A stretch of 64,000 bases of DNA, from positions 1,922,001-1,986,000 of the forward strand of contig NZ_LT607410.1 in assembly GCF_900091515.1 (NCBI RefSeq), read 5' to 3'. The position numbers were made by a program, and so were the translations under genes. Positions 42,540 through 51,830 of the stretch are shown here, in pieces. The DNA is from Micromonospora purpureochromogenes (GTDB lineage: Bacteria > Actinomycetota > Actinomycetes > Mycobacteriales > Micromonosporaceae). How positions within the stretch are numbered: the first letter of the stretch is position 1; every line of letters starts with the position of its first letter. A model generated the notes under the pieces. It saw nothing but the letters and a program-made list of their open reading frames with translations, had not been told where the DNA came from and made no database searches.

Positions 42540-43442
42540 GTGGATCAGACGGATCTGCGGGCGCCCACCCGGACCGCCGCGGTGCGCCCGGTCACGCCGC
42601 AGCAGCGCACCGCGCGGGCGGCCCGCAACGGCGGCGAGCCCACGCTGGAGTTCGCCGACCGGGTGCCGTACGACGCGTACGTGCACGCCAGCACGCTGCA
42701 CACCCTGCAGCAGCCGCTCAGCACGGACCCCGGCGAGATGTCCTTCCTGATGGTCAGCCAGATCATGGAGCTGTACTTCGGGCTGACCTGCCACGAGCTG
42801 CGCCAGGCCCAGCGGGACCTGCGCGCCGACCGGGTGTGGGAGGCGCTGGCGCCGCTGCGCCGGGCCGCGCTGCACCTGGAGGGGCTCAACGCCGCCTGGC
42901 GCGGGCTGCGCTGGATGACCCCGGCGGACTTCAACCGGTTCCGCAACCTGCTCGGCGAGGGCTCCGGCTTCCAGTCCGCCATGTACCGGCACCTGGAGTT
43001 CCTGCTCGGCCTGCGCGACCCGGCGTTGATCCGGCCGTTCCGCCGCCAGGAGCAGGTCTACGACGAGTTGCGCGCCGCTCTCGACGTGCCGAGCCTCTGG
43101 GACGACGTGATCGCCCTGCTCGCCCGGCACGGCCACGACCTCCCCGCCGACCTGCTGGAGCGGGACGTCACCGTCGAGCACCGGCCGCACCCGTCGGTCG
43201 AGGCGGCCTGGGTCGAGATCTACGACGACGGCGGGCCGCAGAACCACCTCCGCCTGCTCGGCGAGGCGCTGACCGAGGTGGCCGAACAGTTCGGCGACTG
43301 GCGGTGGAACCACGTCAAGGCCGTGCAGCGCACCATGGGCGCGAAGGTCGGCAGCGGCGGCTCGGCCGGACTGGCCTGGCTGCAACGCAGCATGGCCCGG
43401 GTGGTCTTCCCGGAGCTGTGGTCGGCCCGGACGGCGATGTGA
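42540..43442 (+). CDS. kynA: Tryptophan 2,3-dioxygenase
   Basis: Heme-dependent dioxygenase that opens the indole ring of tryptophan to N-formylkynurenine, the entry step of the operon. It is 300 residues. Family features are YDAYVHASTLHTLQQPLS near 41-58, FLMVSQIMELYFGLTCHELR near 65-84, and ESSGFQS-type GEGSGFQSAMYRHLEFLLGL near 140-159. The substrate-carboxylate region is WRWNHVKAVQRTMGAKVGSG near 258-277, with GSGGSAGLAWLQ near 275. GTG 42540 is placed eight bases after GGAGGAG. It overlaps or nearly abuts kynU. Confidence 0.93.
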   Translation: MDQTDLRAPTRTAAVRPVTPQQRTARAARNGGEPTLEFADRVPYDAYVHASTLHTLQQPLSTDPGEMSFLMVSQIMELYFGLTCHELRQAQRDLRADRVWEALAPLRRAALHLEGLNAAWRGLRWMTPADFNRFRNLLGEGSGFQSAMYRHLEFLLGLRDPALIRPFRRQEQVYDELRAALDVPSLWDDVIALLARHGHDLPADLLERDVTVEHRPHPSVEAAWVEIYDDGGPQNHLRLLGEALTEVAEQFGDWRWNHVKAVQRTMGAKVGSGGSAGLAWLQRSMARVVFPELWSARTAM

Positions 43443-43456
43443 GCGGGGAGCGGGAC

Positions 43457-44737
43457 ATGACCACCTCGGAGCGGGAGGCGCACCGCCTCGACGCCGCCGA
43501 CCCCGGGCACCGGCACCTCTTCCACGTGCCGGCCGCCGACGGCGGACGTTACCCGGAGACCGCCTACCTGGCCGGCAACTCCCTCGGGCTGCAACCCCGG
43601 GCCACCCGCGCGGAACTCCTCGCCGACCTGGACGCCTGGCGCCGGCTCGGCGTCGAGGGGCACCTGGAGGCGGAGCGGCCGTGGCTGCCGTACCACGAGC
43701 TGTTGACGGCGCCCGCCGCGCGACTGGTCGGCGCCCGGCCCGCGGAGACCGTGGTGATGAACTCCCTCACCGTCAACCTGCACCTGCTGATGGTGAGCTT
43801 CTACCGGCCAGCCGGCGAGCGGACCCGGATCGTCATCGAGGACAGCGCCTTCCCCTCGGACAGCTACGCCGTGCGCAGCCAGGCCCGCTTCCACGGCCTG
43901 GACCCGGACGCCGCCGTGGTCCGGCTGACGCCGCGCGCCGGCGAGGACACCCTGCGCACCGAGGACGTGACCGACTACCTGGCCGCCGAGGGCGACCGGG
44001 TGGCGCTGGTGCTGCTCGGCGGGGTCAACTACCTCACCGGCGAGCTGATGGACATCCCGGCGATCACCGCCGCCGGCCGGGCGGCCGGCGCGATCGTCGG
44101 TTGGGACCTGGCCCACGCCGCCGGCAACGTGCCGCTGGCGCTGCACGACTGGGATGTCGACTTCGCCGCCTGGTGCTCCTACAAGTACCTCAACTCCGGG
44201 CCCGGCGCGCTGGGCGGGGTCTTCGTCCACGAGCGGCACCTGGGCGACCCCCGGCTGCCCCGCTTCGAGGGCTGGTGGAGCACCGAGGCGACCACCCGGT
44301 TCGAGATGACCCCGGTGTCCCGGCCGCCGGCCACCGTGGAGGCCTGGCAGATCTCCAACCCGCCGATCTTCGCGATGGGCCCGGTGCGCACCTCGCTGGA
44401 GCTCTTCGACAGCGTCGGCATGCCGGCCCTGCGGGAGCGCAGCGTCCGGCTCACCGGCTACCTGGAACGGCTGCTCGACGAGGTGACCCCCGGCCGGCCG
44501 CTGACCGTGGTCACCCCGCGCGATCCCGCGCGGCGGGGCTGCCAGCTCTCGGTGCGCATCGGCGCCGGCAGCGCCGCCGAGCTGACCAAGCGACTGCGGC
44601 ACGAGCACGGCGTGGTCGCCGACGCCCGGGAGCCGGACATCGTCCGGTTCGCCCCGGTGCCGCTCTACTCCACGTACCACGACTGCTGGCGGGTCGCCGA
44701 CGCGCTGGCGGCGACCGTCTCCGAGGTGCACCGGTGA
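43457..44737 (+). CDS. kynU: Kynureninase
   Basis: PLP enzyme cleaving 3-hydroxykynurenine to 3-hydroxyanthranilate and alanine. It is 426 residues. Motifs are YLAGNSLGLQPR near 29-40, VVMNSLTVNLHLLM near 95-108, and EDSAFPSDSYAV near 127. VGWDLAHAAGNVPLALHDWD lies near 214-233, and the PLP Lys K243 is in WCSYKYLNSGPG. ATG 43457 has GGGGAG six bases upstream; GTG 43439, overlapping the kynA stop, is an alternative. Its stop TGA (44735-44737) overlaps the GTG of the first 62-bp repeat unit. Confidence 0.95.
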   Translation: MTTSEREAHRLDAADPGHRHLFHVPAADGGRYPETAYLAGNSLGLQPRATRAELLADLDAWRRLGVEGHLEAERPWLPYHELLTAPAARLVGARPAETVVMNSLTVNLHLLMVSFYRPAGERTRIVIEDSAFPSDSYAVRSQARFHGLDPDAAVVRLTPRAGEDTLRTEDVTDYLAAEGDRVALVLLGGVNYLTGELMDIPAITAAGRAAGAIVGWDLAHAAGNVPLALHDWDVDFAAWCSYKYLNSGPGALGGVFVHERHLGDPRLPRFEGWWSTEATTRFEMTPVSRPPATVEAWQISNPPIFAMGPVRTSLELFDSVGMPALRERSVRLTGYLERLLDEVTPGRPLTVVTPRDPARRGCQLSVRIGAGSAAELTKRLRHEHGVVADAREPDIVRFAPVPLYSTYHDCWRVADALAATVSEVHR

Positions 44738-44981
44738 GCGCGAGGAGTGAGCCGGTTTTGCGAGCCCCGCAGTCGCGAACGAAAGGCAGGCACCGGTGAG
44801 CGCGAGGAGTGAGCCGGGTTTGCGAGCCCCGCAGTCGCGAACGAAAGGCAGGCACCGGTGAGCGCGAGGAGTGAGCCGGGTTTGCGAGCCCCGCAGTCGC
44901 GAACGAAAGGCAGGCACCGGTGAGCGCGAGGAGTGAGCCGGGTTTGCGAGCCCCGCAGTCGCGAACGAAAGGCAGGCACCG
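44734..44981 (+). repeat. Four perfect tandem 62-bp repeats between kynU and kmo
   Basis: Units lie at 44734-44795, 44796-44857, 44858-44919 and 44920-44981. Units 2-4 are identical; unit 1 differs by one base (T for G at 44756). Each begins GTGAGCGCGAGGAGTGAGCC and ends GGCAGGCACCG. The array sits exactly between the kynU stop and the kmo start, whose first bases (GTGAGCGCG) repeat the unit start. This looks like a unit that inserted at, or was copied from, a GTGA junction and then amplified. Confidence 0.97.
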
Positions 44982-44985
44982 GTGA
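44734..44985 (+). other. Chain of four overlapping 21-codon mini-ORFs
   Basis: Each 62-bp unit encodes a GTG-initiated 21-residue basic peptide starting MSARSEP and ending TKGRHR, followed by TGA. Spans are 44734-44799, 44796-44861, 44858-44923 and 44920-44985. Each TGA overlaps the next GTG as GTGA. The first GTG overlaps the kynU stop, and the last TGA overlaps the kmo GTG at 44982. AGGAG at unit positions 10-14 is too near the start to serve it; GAAAGGCAGG near the unit end is a possible site for the next start. The peptides may have no function beyond keeping ribosomes moving into kmo. Confidence 0.6.
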
Positions 44986-46319
44986 GCGCGGAACGCGACG
45001 AGATCGCGGTGGTCGGGGCCGGCCTGGCCGGCTGCCTGCTCGCCTGCTACCTGGCCCGCCGGGGCTACCCGGTGGCCCTCTACGAGCGGCGGCCGGACCC
45101 GAGGACCGGGCGGGTGGAGCGCGGCCGGTCGATCAACCTGGCGCTCTCCGAGCGCGGCCTGGACGCGCTGCGCCGCATCGGCCTGGCCGAGCAGGTGATG
45201 GCGGACGCCCTGCCGATGCGCGGCCGGATGATCCACCCGGTCGCCGGCGAGCCGCAGTTCCAGTCGTACAGCGGTTCCGGGGACCGGGCGATCAACTCGA
45301 TCAGCCGGGGCGCGCTGAACAACGCCCTGCTCAACGCCGCCGCCGCGCTGCCCGGGGTGCGGCTCGCCTTCGACCACCGGCTGGTCGGCCTCGACCCGAC
45401 CAGCGGCGAGATGACCTTCGAGACCCCGCAGGGCAAGGTCACCGCCACCGCGTCGGTCGTCCTCGGCGCCGACGGCGCCGGTTCCGCCGTGCGCGGGCAA
45501 CTGCTCGGGTACGGGGTGCTGACCGAGAGCCTGGACTTCCTCGACTACGGCTACAAGGAACTCACCATCCCGCCGCTCGGCGGCGACTTCGCCCTCGATC
45601 CGTCGGCGCTGCACATCTGGCCGCGCGGCACCTCCATGATGATCGCGCTGCCCAACCCGGACCGCTCGTTCACCTGCACGCTCTTCTGGCCCACCCACGG
45701 CACCGCCAGCTTCGCCTCGCTGGGCAGCCCGGCGGCGATCGAGCGGCACTTCGCCACCCACTACCCGGACCTGATCCCGCTCGCGCCCAACCTGGTCGAC
45801 GACTACCAGCACAACCCGGTCGGCGTGCTGGGCACGGTCCGCTGCGCGCCCTGGCAGGTCGACGGGAAGGTGGCGCTGCTCGGCGACGCGGCGCACGCCA
45901 TCGTGCCGTTCTACGGCCAGGGCGCCAACTGCGCCATGGAGGACGTCGTCGAACTGGACCGCTGCCTGGACGAGTGCGACGACGACTGGTCCGCCGCGCT
46001 GCCGCTCTACCAGCGGCGCCGGCAGGACAACGCCGAGGCGATCGCCCGGATGGCGCTGGCCAACTTCGTGGAGATGCGGGACAAGGTCGCCTCGCCGGTG
46101 TTCCAGACCCGCAAGCGGGTCGAGCACGCCCTGGAACGGGCGCTGCCCGGCCGGTACGTTTCGCAGTACGAACTGGTCTCCTTCTCCACCACCCCGTACG
46201 CGCAGGTGCGCCGCCGGGTGCGCCGCCAGTACGCGGTGGTGGGGGCGGTGGCCGCGGGCGGGCTGGCGTTGCTGGTCGGCGCGGTGGGTGCGGCGATCGG
46301 CCGGGGGAGGCGCGGATGA
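44982..46319 (+). CDS. kmo: Kynurenine 3-monooxygenase (FAD-dependent)
   Basis: Flavoprotein hydroxylase converting kynurenine to 3-hydroxykynurenine. It is 445 residues. The FAD dinucleotide fold VVGAGLAGCLLACYLARRGY lies at residues 10-29, SINLALSERGLDAL near 50, the DG motif VLGADGAGSAVR near 162, and the second FAD motif VALLGDAAHAIVPFYGQGAN near 298-317. A C-terminal hydrophobic helix (AVVGAVAAGGLALLVGAVGA) suggests membrane association, as in eukaryotic KMO. GTG 44982 overlaps the last mini-ORF stop. It overlaps the next gene by ATGA. Confidence 0.93.
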   Translation: MSAERDEIAVVGAGLAGCLLACYLARRGYPVALYERRPDPRTGRVERGRSINLALSERGLDALRRIGLAEQVMADALPMRGRMIHPVAGEPQFQSYSGSGDRAINSISRGALNNALLNAAAALPGVRLAFDHRLVGLDPTSGEMTFETPQGKVTATASVVLGADGAGSAVRGQLLGYGVLTESLDFLDYGYKELTIPPLGGDFALDPSALHIWPRGTSMMIALPNPDRSFTCTLFWPTHGTASFASLGSPAAIERHFATHYPDLIPLAPNLVDDYQHNPVGVLGTVRCAPWQVDGKVALLGDAAHAIVPFYGQGANCAMEDVVELDRCLDECDDDWSAALPLYQRRRQDNAEAIARMALANFVEMRDKVASPVFQTRKRVEHALERALPGRYVSQYELVSFSTTPYAQVRRRVRRQYAVVGAVAAGGLALLVGAVGAAIGRGRRG

Positions 46320-47821
46320 CGCTCTGGGACGCGCGGCTGATGGCCGGGAGCGCGCCGGACGGGCCGGGGTTGCTGCGCCACTTCGTCGGCGGCGAGTTCG
46401 TCGACGCGGGGCCGCGCTTCACCAAGCGCAGCCCGGTGACCGGCGAGCCGGTCTTCGAGGTGGTCGAGGCGTCCAAGTCCACGGTGGACGACGCGGTGGC
46501 CGCCGCCCGGGCGGCGCTGCGCGGGCCGTGGGGCCGGATGGGGGAGCGGGAGCGCGCCGAGGTGCTGCGCCGGGTCGCCGACGAGCTGGAACGCCGCTTC
46601 GACGACCTGGTCACCGCCGAGGTCGCCGACACCGGCAAGGCCATCTCGCAGGCCCGCACCCTGGACATCCCGCGCGGCGCGGCGAACTTCCGGGCCTTCG
46701 CCGAGATCGTGGCGACCGCGCCGACCGAGTCGTTCACCACGGTCACCCCGGCCGGCGGCCGGGCGCTGAACTACGCCGTCCGCAAGCCGGTCGGCGTGGT
46801 CGCCGTGATCGTGCCGTGGAACCTGCCGCTGCTGCTGCTCACCTGGAAGGTGGCCCCGGCTCTGGCCTGTGGCAACGCCGTGGTGGTCAAGCCCAGCGAG
46901 GAGACGCCCGCCTCGGCGACGCTGCTGGCCGAGGTGATGGCCGCCGCCGGCGTGCCGGACGGAGTGTTCAACCTGGTGCACGGCTTCGGCCCGGACTCGG
47001 CCGGTGAGTTCCTCACCCGGCACCCGGGGGTCGACGCGATCACCTTCACCGGCGAGTCGGCCACCGGCGGCGCCATCATGCGGGCCGCCGCGGACGGGGT
47101 GAAGGCCGTCTCGTTCGAGCTGGGCGGCAAGAACGCCGGGCTGGTCTTCGCCGACGCCGACCTGGACGCGGCGGTGGCCGGCTCGGTGCGTTCCAGCTTC
47201 ACCAACGGCGGGCAGGTCTGCCTCTGCACCGAGCGCATCTACGTGCAGCGCCCGGTCTTCGAGGAGTTCACCGCCCGGCTGGCCAAGCGGGCGGGGGAAC
47301 TGGCGTACGGGTGGCCGGCCGACGAGGCCACCGCGAACATGCCGCTGATCTCGCACGGCCACCGGGACAAGGTGCTCGGCCACTACGCGCTGGCCCGGAC
47401 CGAGGGCGCGGAGGTGCTCACCGGGGGCGGCGTGCCGCGCTTCGGCGACGGCCGCGACGGTGGGGCGTACGTGCAGCCGACCGTGCTGACCGGGCTCGGC
47501 CCGCAAGCGCGGACCAACACCGAGGAGATCTTCGGCCCGGTCGTGCACGTGGCCCCGTTCGACGACGAGGACGAGGCGTACGCGCTGGCCAACGGCACCG
47601 AGTACGGCCTGGCGGCGACGGTCTGGACCCGGGACGTCGGCCGGGCGCACCGGGCCGGCGCCCGGCTGGACGCCGGCATCGTCTGGGTGAACACCTGGTT
47701 CCTGCGCGACCTGCGCACCCCGTTCGGCGGCGTGAAGGCCTCCGGCATCGGCCGGGAGGGCGGCGTGCACTCGCTGGACTTCTACTCCGAACTGACCAAC
47801 GTCTGCGTGGACCTGTCGTGA
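46316..47821 (+). CDS. amnC: 2-aminomuconate 6-semialdehyde dehydrogenase
   Basis: NAD-dependent aldehyde dehydrogenase, 501 residues. The cofactor motif VIVPWNLPLLLLTWKVAPAL lies near 162-181, FTGESATGG near 244, the general-base Glu in SFELGGKNAG near 268, and the nucleophile C302 in NGGQVCLCTERIY. EEIFGPVVHVAPFDDEDEA lies near 403. The FTNGGQVCLCTERI signature matches 2-hydroxymuconate/2-aminomuconate semialdehyde dehydrogenases. In this operon it oxidises 2-aminomuconate semialdehyde formed by ACMSD to 2-aminomuconate, keeping carbon out of quinolinate. Confidence 0.88.
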   Translation: MTLWDARLMAGSAPDGPGLLRHFVGGEFVDAGPRFTKRSPVTGEPVFEVVEASKSTVDDAVAAARAALRGPWGRMGERERAEVLRRVADELERRFDDLVTAEVADTGKAISQARTLDIPRGAANFRAFAEIVATAPTESFTTVTPAGGRALNYAVRKPVGVVAVIVPWNLPLLLLTWKVAPALACGNAVVVKPSEETPASATLLAEVMAAAGVPDGVFNLVHGFGPDSAGEFLTRHPGVDAITFTGESATGGAIMRAAADGVKAVSFELGGKNAGLVFADADLDAAVAGSVRSSFTNGGQVCLCTERIYVQRPVFEEFTARLAKRAGELAYGWPADEATANMPLISHGHRDKVLGHYALARTEGAEVLTGGGVPRFGDGRDGGAYVQPTVLTGLGPQARTNTEEIFGPVVHVAPFDDEDEAYALANGTEYGLAATVWTRDVGRAHRAGARLDAGIVWVNTWFLRDLRTPFGGVKASGIGREGGVHSLDFYSELTNVCVDLS

Positions 47822-47838
47822 GGGGGCGAGGAGCCGGC

Positions 47839-48636
47839 GTGAGAGCTGACATCGAGGCGGCGAACCGGGAGCTGGCCGAGGCCCGCACCAGCGGGAAGCC
47901 CTGTCCACCGCTGCGCGGGCGGCTGCTGCCGGAGGGCGACGTCGAGTCGGCGTACCGGGTGCAGCAGTTGCAGGCGCGGGCGTGGCAGGGCCGGGGCGAG
48001 CGCCGGGTGGGCGCGAAGATCGGGCTGACCTCCCGGGCGGTGCAGGAGAGCTTCGGCGTCTTCCAGCCGGACTTCGGGGTGCTGACCGACGCGATGGCGG
48101 TCGGCGACGGCGTCGAGGTGCCGATCGAGCGCCTGCTCCAGCCCCGGGTGGAGGCGGAGATCGCCTTCGTGCTCGGCGCGGACCTGACCGACGAGCGGAT
48201 CACCACCGTGGACCTGCTCCGGGCGGTCGACCACGTGCTCCCGGCCATCGAGATCGTCGACTCGCGGATCGCCGGCTGGGACATCTCCATCGTGGACACC
48301 GTCGCCGACAACGCCTCCAGCGGGCTGTTCGTGCTCGGCACCACGCCTCGCCGGCTCGCCGACGTGGACCTGCGGTTGTGCGGCATGGTGCTGGAGCACG
48401 CCGGAGAGCCGGTGTCGGTCGGCGCCGGGGCGGCCTGCCTCGGTAATCCGTTGCACGCGCTGGAGTGGCTGGTGCGGACGATGGCCCGGGCCGGGGACCC
48501 GCTGCGCGCGGGCGACGTGGTGCTCTCCGGGGCGCTCGGCCCGATGGTGCCGGTCACCCCGGGCGCCGCGTACGAGGCCCGGATCTCCGGGCTCGGTTCG
48601 GTGCGGACCTGTTTCCCGAAGGAGGCCCGGGCATGA
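47839..48636 (+). CDS. amnF: 2-keto-4-pentenoate hydratase
   Basis: A 265-residue FAH-superfamily enzyme (MhpD/DmpE type) that hydrates 2-oxopent-4-enoate to 4-hydroxy-2-oxovalerate. Motifs are [20 protein letters not shown] near 56-75, PDFGVLTD near 76, [10 protein letters not shown] with the metal-ligand Glu residues near 105, and [20 protein letters not shown] near 138-157. Metal-dependent hydratases and decarboxylases of this family are paralogous; the other copy at 50638 fits the decarboxylase better. GAGGAG lies five bases before GTG 47839; GTG 47818 overlapping the previous stop is an alternative. It overlaps the next gene by ATGA. Confidence 0.85.
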   Translation: MRADIEAANRELAEARTSGKPCPPLRGRLLPEGDVESAYRVQQLQARAWQGRGERRVGAKIGLTSRAVQESFGVFQPDFGVLTDAMAVGDGVEVPIERLLQPRVEAEIAFVLGADLTDERITTVDLLRAVDHVLPAIEIVDSRIAGWDISIVDTVADNASSGLFVLGTTPRRLADVDLRLCGMVLEHAGEPVSVGAGAACLGNPLHALEWLVRTMARAGDPLRAGDVVLSGALGPMVPVTPGAAYEARISGLGSVRTCFPKEARA

Positions 48637-49571
48637 CCACGGGGGTGGCGGTGATCGGGTCCGGCAACATCGGCACCGATCTGATGATCAAGGTATTGCG
48701 GCTCAGCGACAGCCTCCGGATGGTGGCGATGGCCGGCATCGACCCGGAGTCCGACGGTCTGGCCCGGGCCCGGCGGCTCGGCGTGGCCACCACCGCCGGC
48801 GGCGTGGACGGGCTCGTCGCCATGCCCGAGTTCGCCGACGTGGAGCTGGTCTTCGACGCCACCTCGGCCGGCGCGCACCGGCACAACGACGCCGTGCTGC
48901 GGGCGCACGGCCGCACGGTGGTCGACCTGACCCCGGCGGCCATCGGCCCGTACGTGGTGCCGCCGGTCAACCTGGACGAGCACCTGCACGAGAGCAACGT
49001 CAACATGGTCACCTGCGGCGGGCAGGCCACCGTGCCGATCGTCGCCGCCGTCGGCCGGGTCACCCCGGTCGCGTACGCGGAGATCGTCGCCTCGATCGCC
49101 TCGAAGTCGGCCGGTCCGGGCACCCGGGCCAACATCGACGAGTTCACCGAGACCACCGCCCGGGCGATCGAGGTGGTCGGCGGCGCGGAGCGGGGCAAGG
49201 CGATCATCGTGCTCAACCCGGCCGACCCGCCGCTGCTGATGCGCGACACCGTCTACTGCCTCTGCCCGGACACCGACGCCGACCGGGCCGCCATCGCCGC
49301 CTCGGTGACCGACATGGTGGCCACGGTCCAGGAGTACGTCCCCGGCTACCGGCTCAAGCAGGACGTGCAGTTCGACCGGGTCGACACCTACGTGCCGTCC
49401 CTCGGGCGGCACCTGACCGGCTGGCAGGTCTCGGTCTTCCTGGAGGTCTCCGGGGCCGGGCACTACCTGCCGGCGTACGCCGGGAACCTGGACATCATGA
49501 CCTCCGCCGCGCTGCGTACCGCGGAGCGACTTGTGGCCCGGCGCGCGAGCAGCGCGGAGGTGGCGGCGTGA
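48633..49571 (+). CDS. amnH: Acetaldehyde dehydrogenase (acetylating)
   Basis: CoA-acylating enzyme turning the acetaldehyde released by the aldolase into acetyl-CoA. It is 312 residues, the MhpF/DmpF/HsaG type. [20 protein letters not shown] near residues 5-24 is the NAD fold, and the acylation Cys C128 is in [35 protein letters not shown] near 153-171 is the family's hallmark. DTVYCLCPD and [20 protein letters not shown] follow. It overlaps the aldolase gene by GTGA; these two proteins form a substrate-channelling complex in studied relatives. Confidence 0.93.
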   Translation: MTTGVAVIGSGNIGTDLMIKVLRLSDSLRMVAMAGIDPESDGLARARRLGVATTAGGVDGLVAMPEFADVELVFDATSAGAHRHNDAVLRAHGRTVVDLTPAAIGPYVVPPVNLDEHLHESNVNMVTCGGQATVPIVAAVGRVTPVAYAEIVASIASKSAGPGTRANIDEFTETTARAIEVVGGAERGKAIIVLNPADPPLLMRDTVYCLCPDTDADRAAIAASVTDMVATVQEYVPGYRLKQDVQFDRVDTYVPSLGRHLTGWQVSVFLEVSGAGHYLPAYAGNLDIMTSAALRTAERLVARRASSAEVAA

Positions 49572-50641
49572 CCGACCTGTACATCCAGGACGTGACGCTC
49601 CGCGACGGCATGCACGCCATCGCCCACCGCTACACCGTCGACCAGGTGCGCACCATCGCCGCCGCGCTGGACGCCGCCGGGGTGGCCGCGATCGAGGTGG
49701 CGCACGGCGACGGGCTGGCCGGCTCCAGCGTCAACTACGGCCACGGCGCGGCCAGCGACGCCGACTGGATCTCCGCCGCCGCCGAGGTGCTGACCACCGC
49801 GAAGCTGACCACCCTGCTGCTGCCCGGGATCGGCACCATCGCCGATCTGAAGGCGGCGAAGGCGCTCGGGGTGACCAGCGTGCGGATCGCCACCCACTGC
49901 ACCGAGGCGGACATCTCCGCCCAGCACATCTCCTGGGCCCGGGAGAACGGCATGGACGTCTCCGGGTTCCTGATGATGTCGCACATGAACGACCCGGCCG
50001 GGCTGGCCGCCCAGGCCAAGCTGATGGAGTCGTACGGGGCGCACTGCGTCTACGTCACCGACTCCGGTGGCCGGCTGCTGATGTCCGACGTGGCGCAGCG
50101 GGTCGACGCGTACCGGCAGGTGCTCCGGCCGGAGACGCAGATCGGCATCCACGCCCACCACAACCTGTCGCTCGGGGTGGCCAACAGCGTGCTCGCCGTC
50201 GAGCACGGCCGGATCGCCGGCGACGGGCCGGCCGCCCCGGACGCCCCGCACGGCCGTACCGTCCGGGTGGACGCGTCGCTGGCCGGGATGGGCGCCGGGG
50301 CCGGCAACGCCCCGCTGGAGGTCTTCGTGGCGGTTGCCGAGCTGCACGGCTGGAAGCACGGCTGCGACGTCTTCGCGCTGATGGACGCGGCCGACGACAT
50401 CGTCCGGCCACTGCAGGACCGCCCGGTCCAGGTCGACCGGGAGACGCTCTCCCTCGGGTACGCCGGGGTCTACTCCAGCTTCCTGCGGCACGCCGAGCGC
50501 GCCTCGGCGAAGTACGGCGTCGACGTCCGCTCGATCCTGGTCGAGCTGGGCCGGCGGCGGATGGTCGGCGGCCAGGAGGACATGATCGTGGACGTGGCGC
50601 TGGACCTGGCCGGCCGCGAGGAGCAGGGGGAGGCCGCATGA
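49568..50641 (+). CDS. amnG: 4-hydroxy-2-oxovalerate aldolase
   Basis: Mn-dependent HMGL-type aldolase cleaving 4-hydroxy-2-oxovalerate to pyruvate and acetaldehyde. It is 357 residues. Motifs are the N-terminal [20 protein letters not shown] with catalytic Arg and metal Asp near 8-27, [15 protein letters not shown] near 44, VTDSGGRLL near 162, and [20 protein letters not shown] with the metal-binding HxH near 193-212. [20 protein letters not shown] lies near 233. It pairs with the acetaldehyde dehydrogenase upstream (4-bp overlap). Confidence 0.94.
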   Translation: MTDLYIQDVTLRDGMHAIAHRYTVDQVRTIAAALDAAGVAAIEVAHGDGLAGSSVNYGHGAASDADWISAAAEVLTTAKLTTLLLPGIGTIADLKAAKALGVTSVRIATHCTEADISAQHISWARENGMDVSGFLMMSHMNDPAGLAAQAKLMESYGAHCVYVTDSGGRLLMSDVAQRVDAYRQVLRPETQIGIHAHHNLSLGVANSVLAVEHGRIAGDGPAAPDAPHGRTVRVDASLAGMGAGAGNAPLEVFVAVAELHGWKHGCDVFALMDAADDIVRPLQDRPVQVDRETLSLGYAGVYSSFLRHAERASAKYGVDVRSILVELGRRRMVGGQEDMIVDVALDLAGREEQGEAA

Positions 50642-51411
50642 TCGGGGTGGACGTCGCGGGGATCGCCGAGCGGCTGGGCGTGGCGGCGGACTCGGCCACC
50701 GCGATTCCGCAGCTGGCCGCCGAGACCGGCCTGGACGTCGACGCCGCGTACGCGGTGCAGACCGCGCTGCTGCAGCGCCGGCTGGACCGGGGCGAGCGGC
50801 TGGTCGGGCTCAAGATGGGGCTGACCAGCAAGGCGAAGATGGCCCAGATGGCGGTGGACGAGGTGATCTGGGGCCGGCTCACCGACGTGATGCGGGTCCC
50901 CGACGGCGGCGCGGTCGACGTGGCCGACTTCATCCACCCACGGGTCGAGCCGGAGGTCGCGTTCCTGCTGGACCGGCTCCCCGACCCGGGCGAGCCGGTC
51001 GGCGCCTTCGCCGACGCGGTCCGCGCGGTCGCCCCGGCGATCGAGCTGATCGACTCCCGCTACGCGAACTTCAGCTTCTCCCTGCCGGACGTGGTCGCCG
51101 ACAACACCTCGGCGGCGGCGTTCGTGGTCGGGCCGTGGTCGCCGGCGCCCGACGGGCTGGACAACCTGGGCGTGCTGCTGGAGATCGACGGGCGGGTGGC
51201 GCAGGTCGGCTCGACGGCGGCGATCCTCGGCGACCCGCGCCGGGCGCTGGACGAGGGCATCCGGCTGGCCGGCCGGCACGGGGTGCGGATGCACTCCGGG
51301 TGGGTCTTCCTCGCCGGTGCCGCCACCGCTGCGGTGCCACTGCGTCCCGGTGCCCATGTGCGTGCCGTGGTGGAGAAGCTCGGCACCGCCTCGCTCCGGG
51401 CCTCGTCGTGA
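50638..51411 (+). CDS. amnE: 4-oxalocrotonate (2-oxo-3-hexenedioate) decarboxylase
   Basis: A 257-residue FAH-superfamily protein paralogous to the hydratase. Landmarks are [20 protein letters not shown] near 56-75, [18 protein letters not shown] near 102, and [20 protein letters not shown] near 135-154. The [10 protein letters not shown] signature matches the decarboxylase branch (DmpH/NbaG type). It converts 4-oxalocrotonate, formed by deamination of 2-aminomuconate, to 2-oxopent-4-enoate. It overlaps both neighbours by 4 bp (ATGA, GTGA). Confidence 0.85.
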   Translation: MIGVDVAGIAERLGVAADSATAIPQLAAETGLDVDAAYAVQTALLQRRLDRGERLVGLKMGLTSKAKMAQMAVDEVIWGRLTDVMRVPDGGAVDVADFIHPRVEPEVAFLLDRLPDPGEPVGAFADAVRAVAPAIELIDSRYANFSFSLPDVVADNTSAAAFVVGPWSPAPDGLDNLGVLLEIDGRVAQVGSTAAILGDPRRALDEGIRLAGRHGVRMHSGWVFLAGAATAAVPLRPGAHVRAVVEKLGTASLRASS

Positions 51412-51830
51412 CCGCCCGGGTGGTCGCCGGCAAGGCCGTGCCGCGGGGGGCGTTTCCGCACGTCAAGGTGGCCGGCGGGTTCGTCTTCGTCTCGGGTACG
51501 TCGTCGCGGCGGCCGGACAACACCTTCGCGGGCGTGTCGGTGGACGAGTTCGGCACCACGGACCTCGACATCCGGGTGCAGACCCGGGCGGTCATCGAGA
51601 ACATCCGGGATCTGCTGCGGTCGGTCGGTGCGGAGCTGTCCGACCTGGTCCAGGTGACCTCGTACCTGGTCAACATGAACGACTTCGGTGGTTACAACGA
51701 GGTGTGGGCGGAGTTCTTCGACGCGTCCGGGCCGACCCGGACGACGGTTGCCGTGCACCAGTTGCCGCACCCGCACCTGCTGATCGAGATCCAGGCCGTC
51801 GCCCTGCTTCCCCAAGGAGGTCAGTCGTGA
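51408..51830 (+). CDS. amnD: RidA-family 2-aminomuconate deaminase
   Basis: A 140-residue RidA/YjgF-fold protein. Landmarks are [20 protein letters not shown] near 17-36, [20 protein letters not shown] near 57-76, [20 protein letters not shown] near 82-101, and [20 protein letters not shown] near 112-131. General RidA proteins hydrolyse reactive enamines, but within 3-hydroxyanthranilate degradation clusters this subtype (NbaF/AmnD) deaminates 2-aminomuconate to 4-oxalocrotonate. Its place between the decarboxylase and HAO genes supports that role. It overlaps both neighbours as GTGA. Confidence 0.87.
   Translation: MTARVVAGKAVPRGAFPHVKVAGGFVFVSGTSSRRPDNTFAGVSVDEFGTTDLDIRVQTRAVIENIRDLLRSVGAELSDLVQVTSYLVNMNDFGGYNEVWAEFFDASGPTRTTVAVHQLPHPHLLIEIQAVALLPQGGQS

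Noticed and set aside
44734..44981. CRISPR array or transposon ends
   Set aside because: The units are head-to-tail with no spacers, no cas genes and no transposase; the period of 62 matches coding overlap.
51408..51830. Generic RidA enamine deaminase
   Set aside because: The operon position between the decarboxylase and the 3-hydroxyanthranilate dioxygenase makes 2-aminomuconate deaminase the better call.
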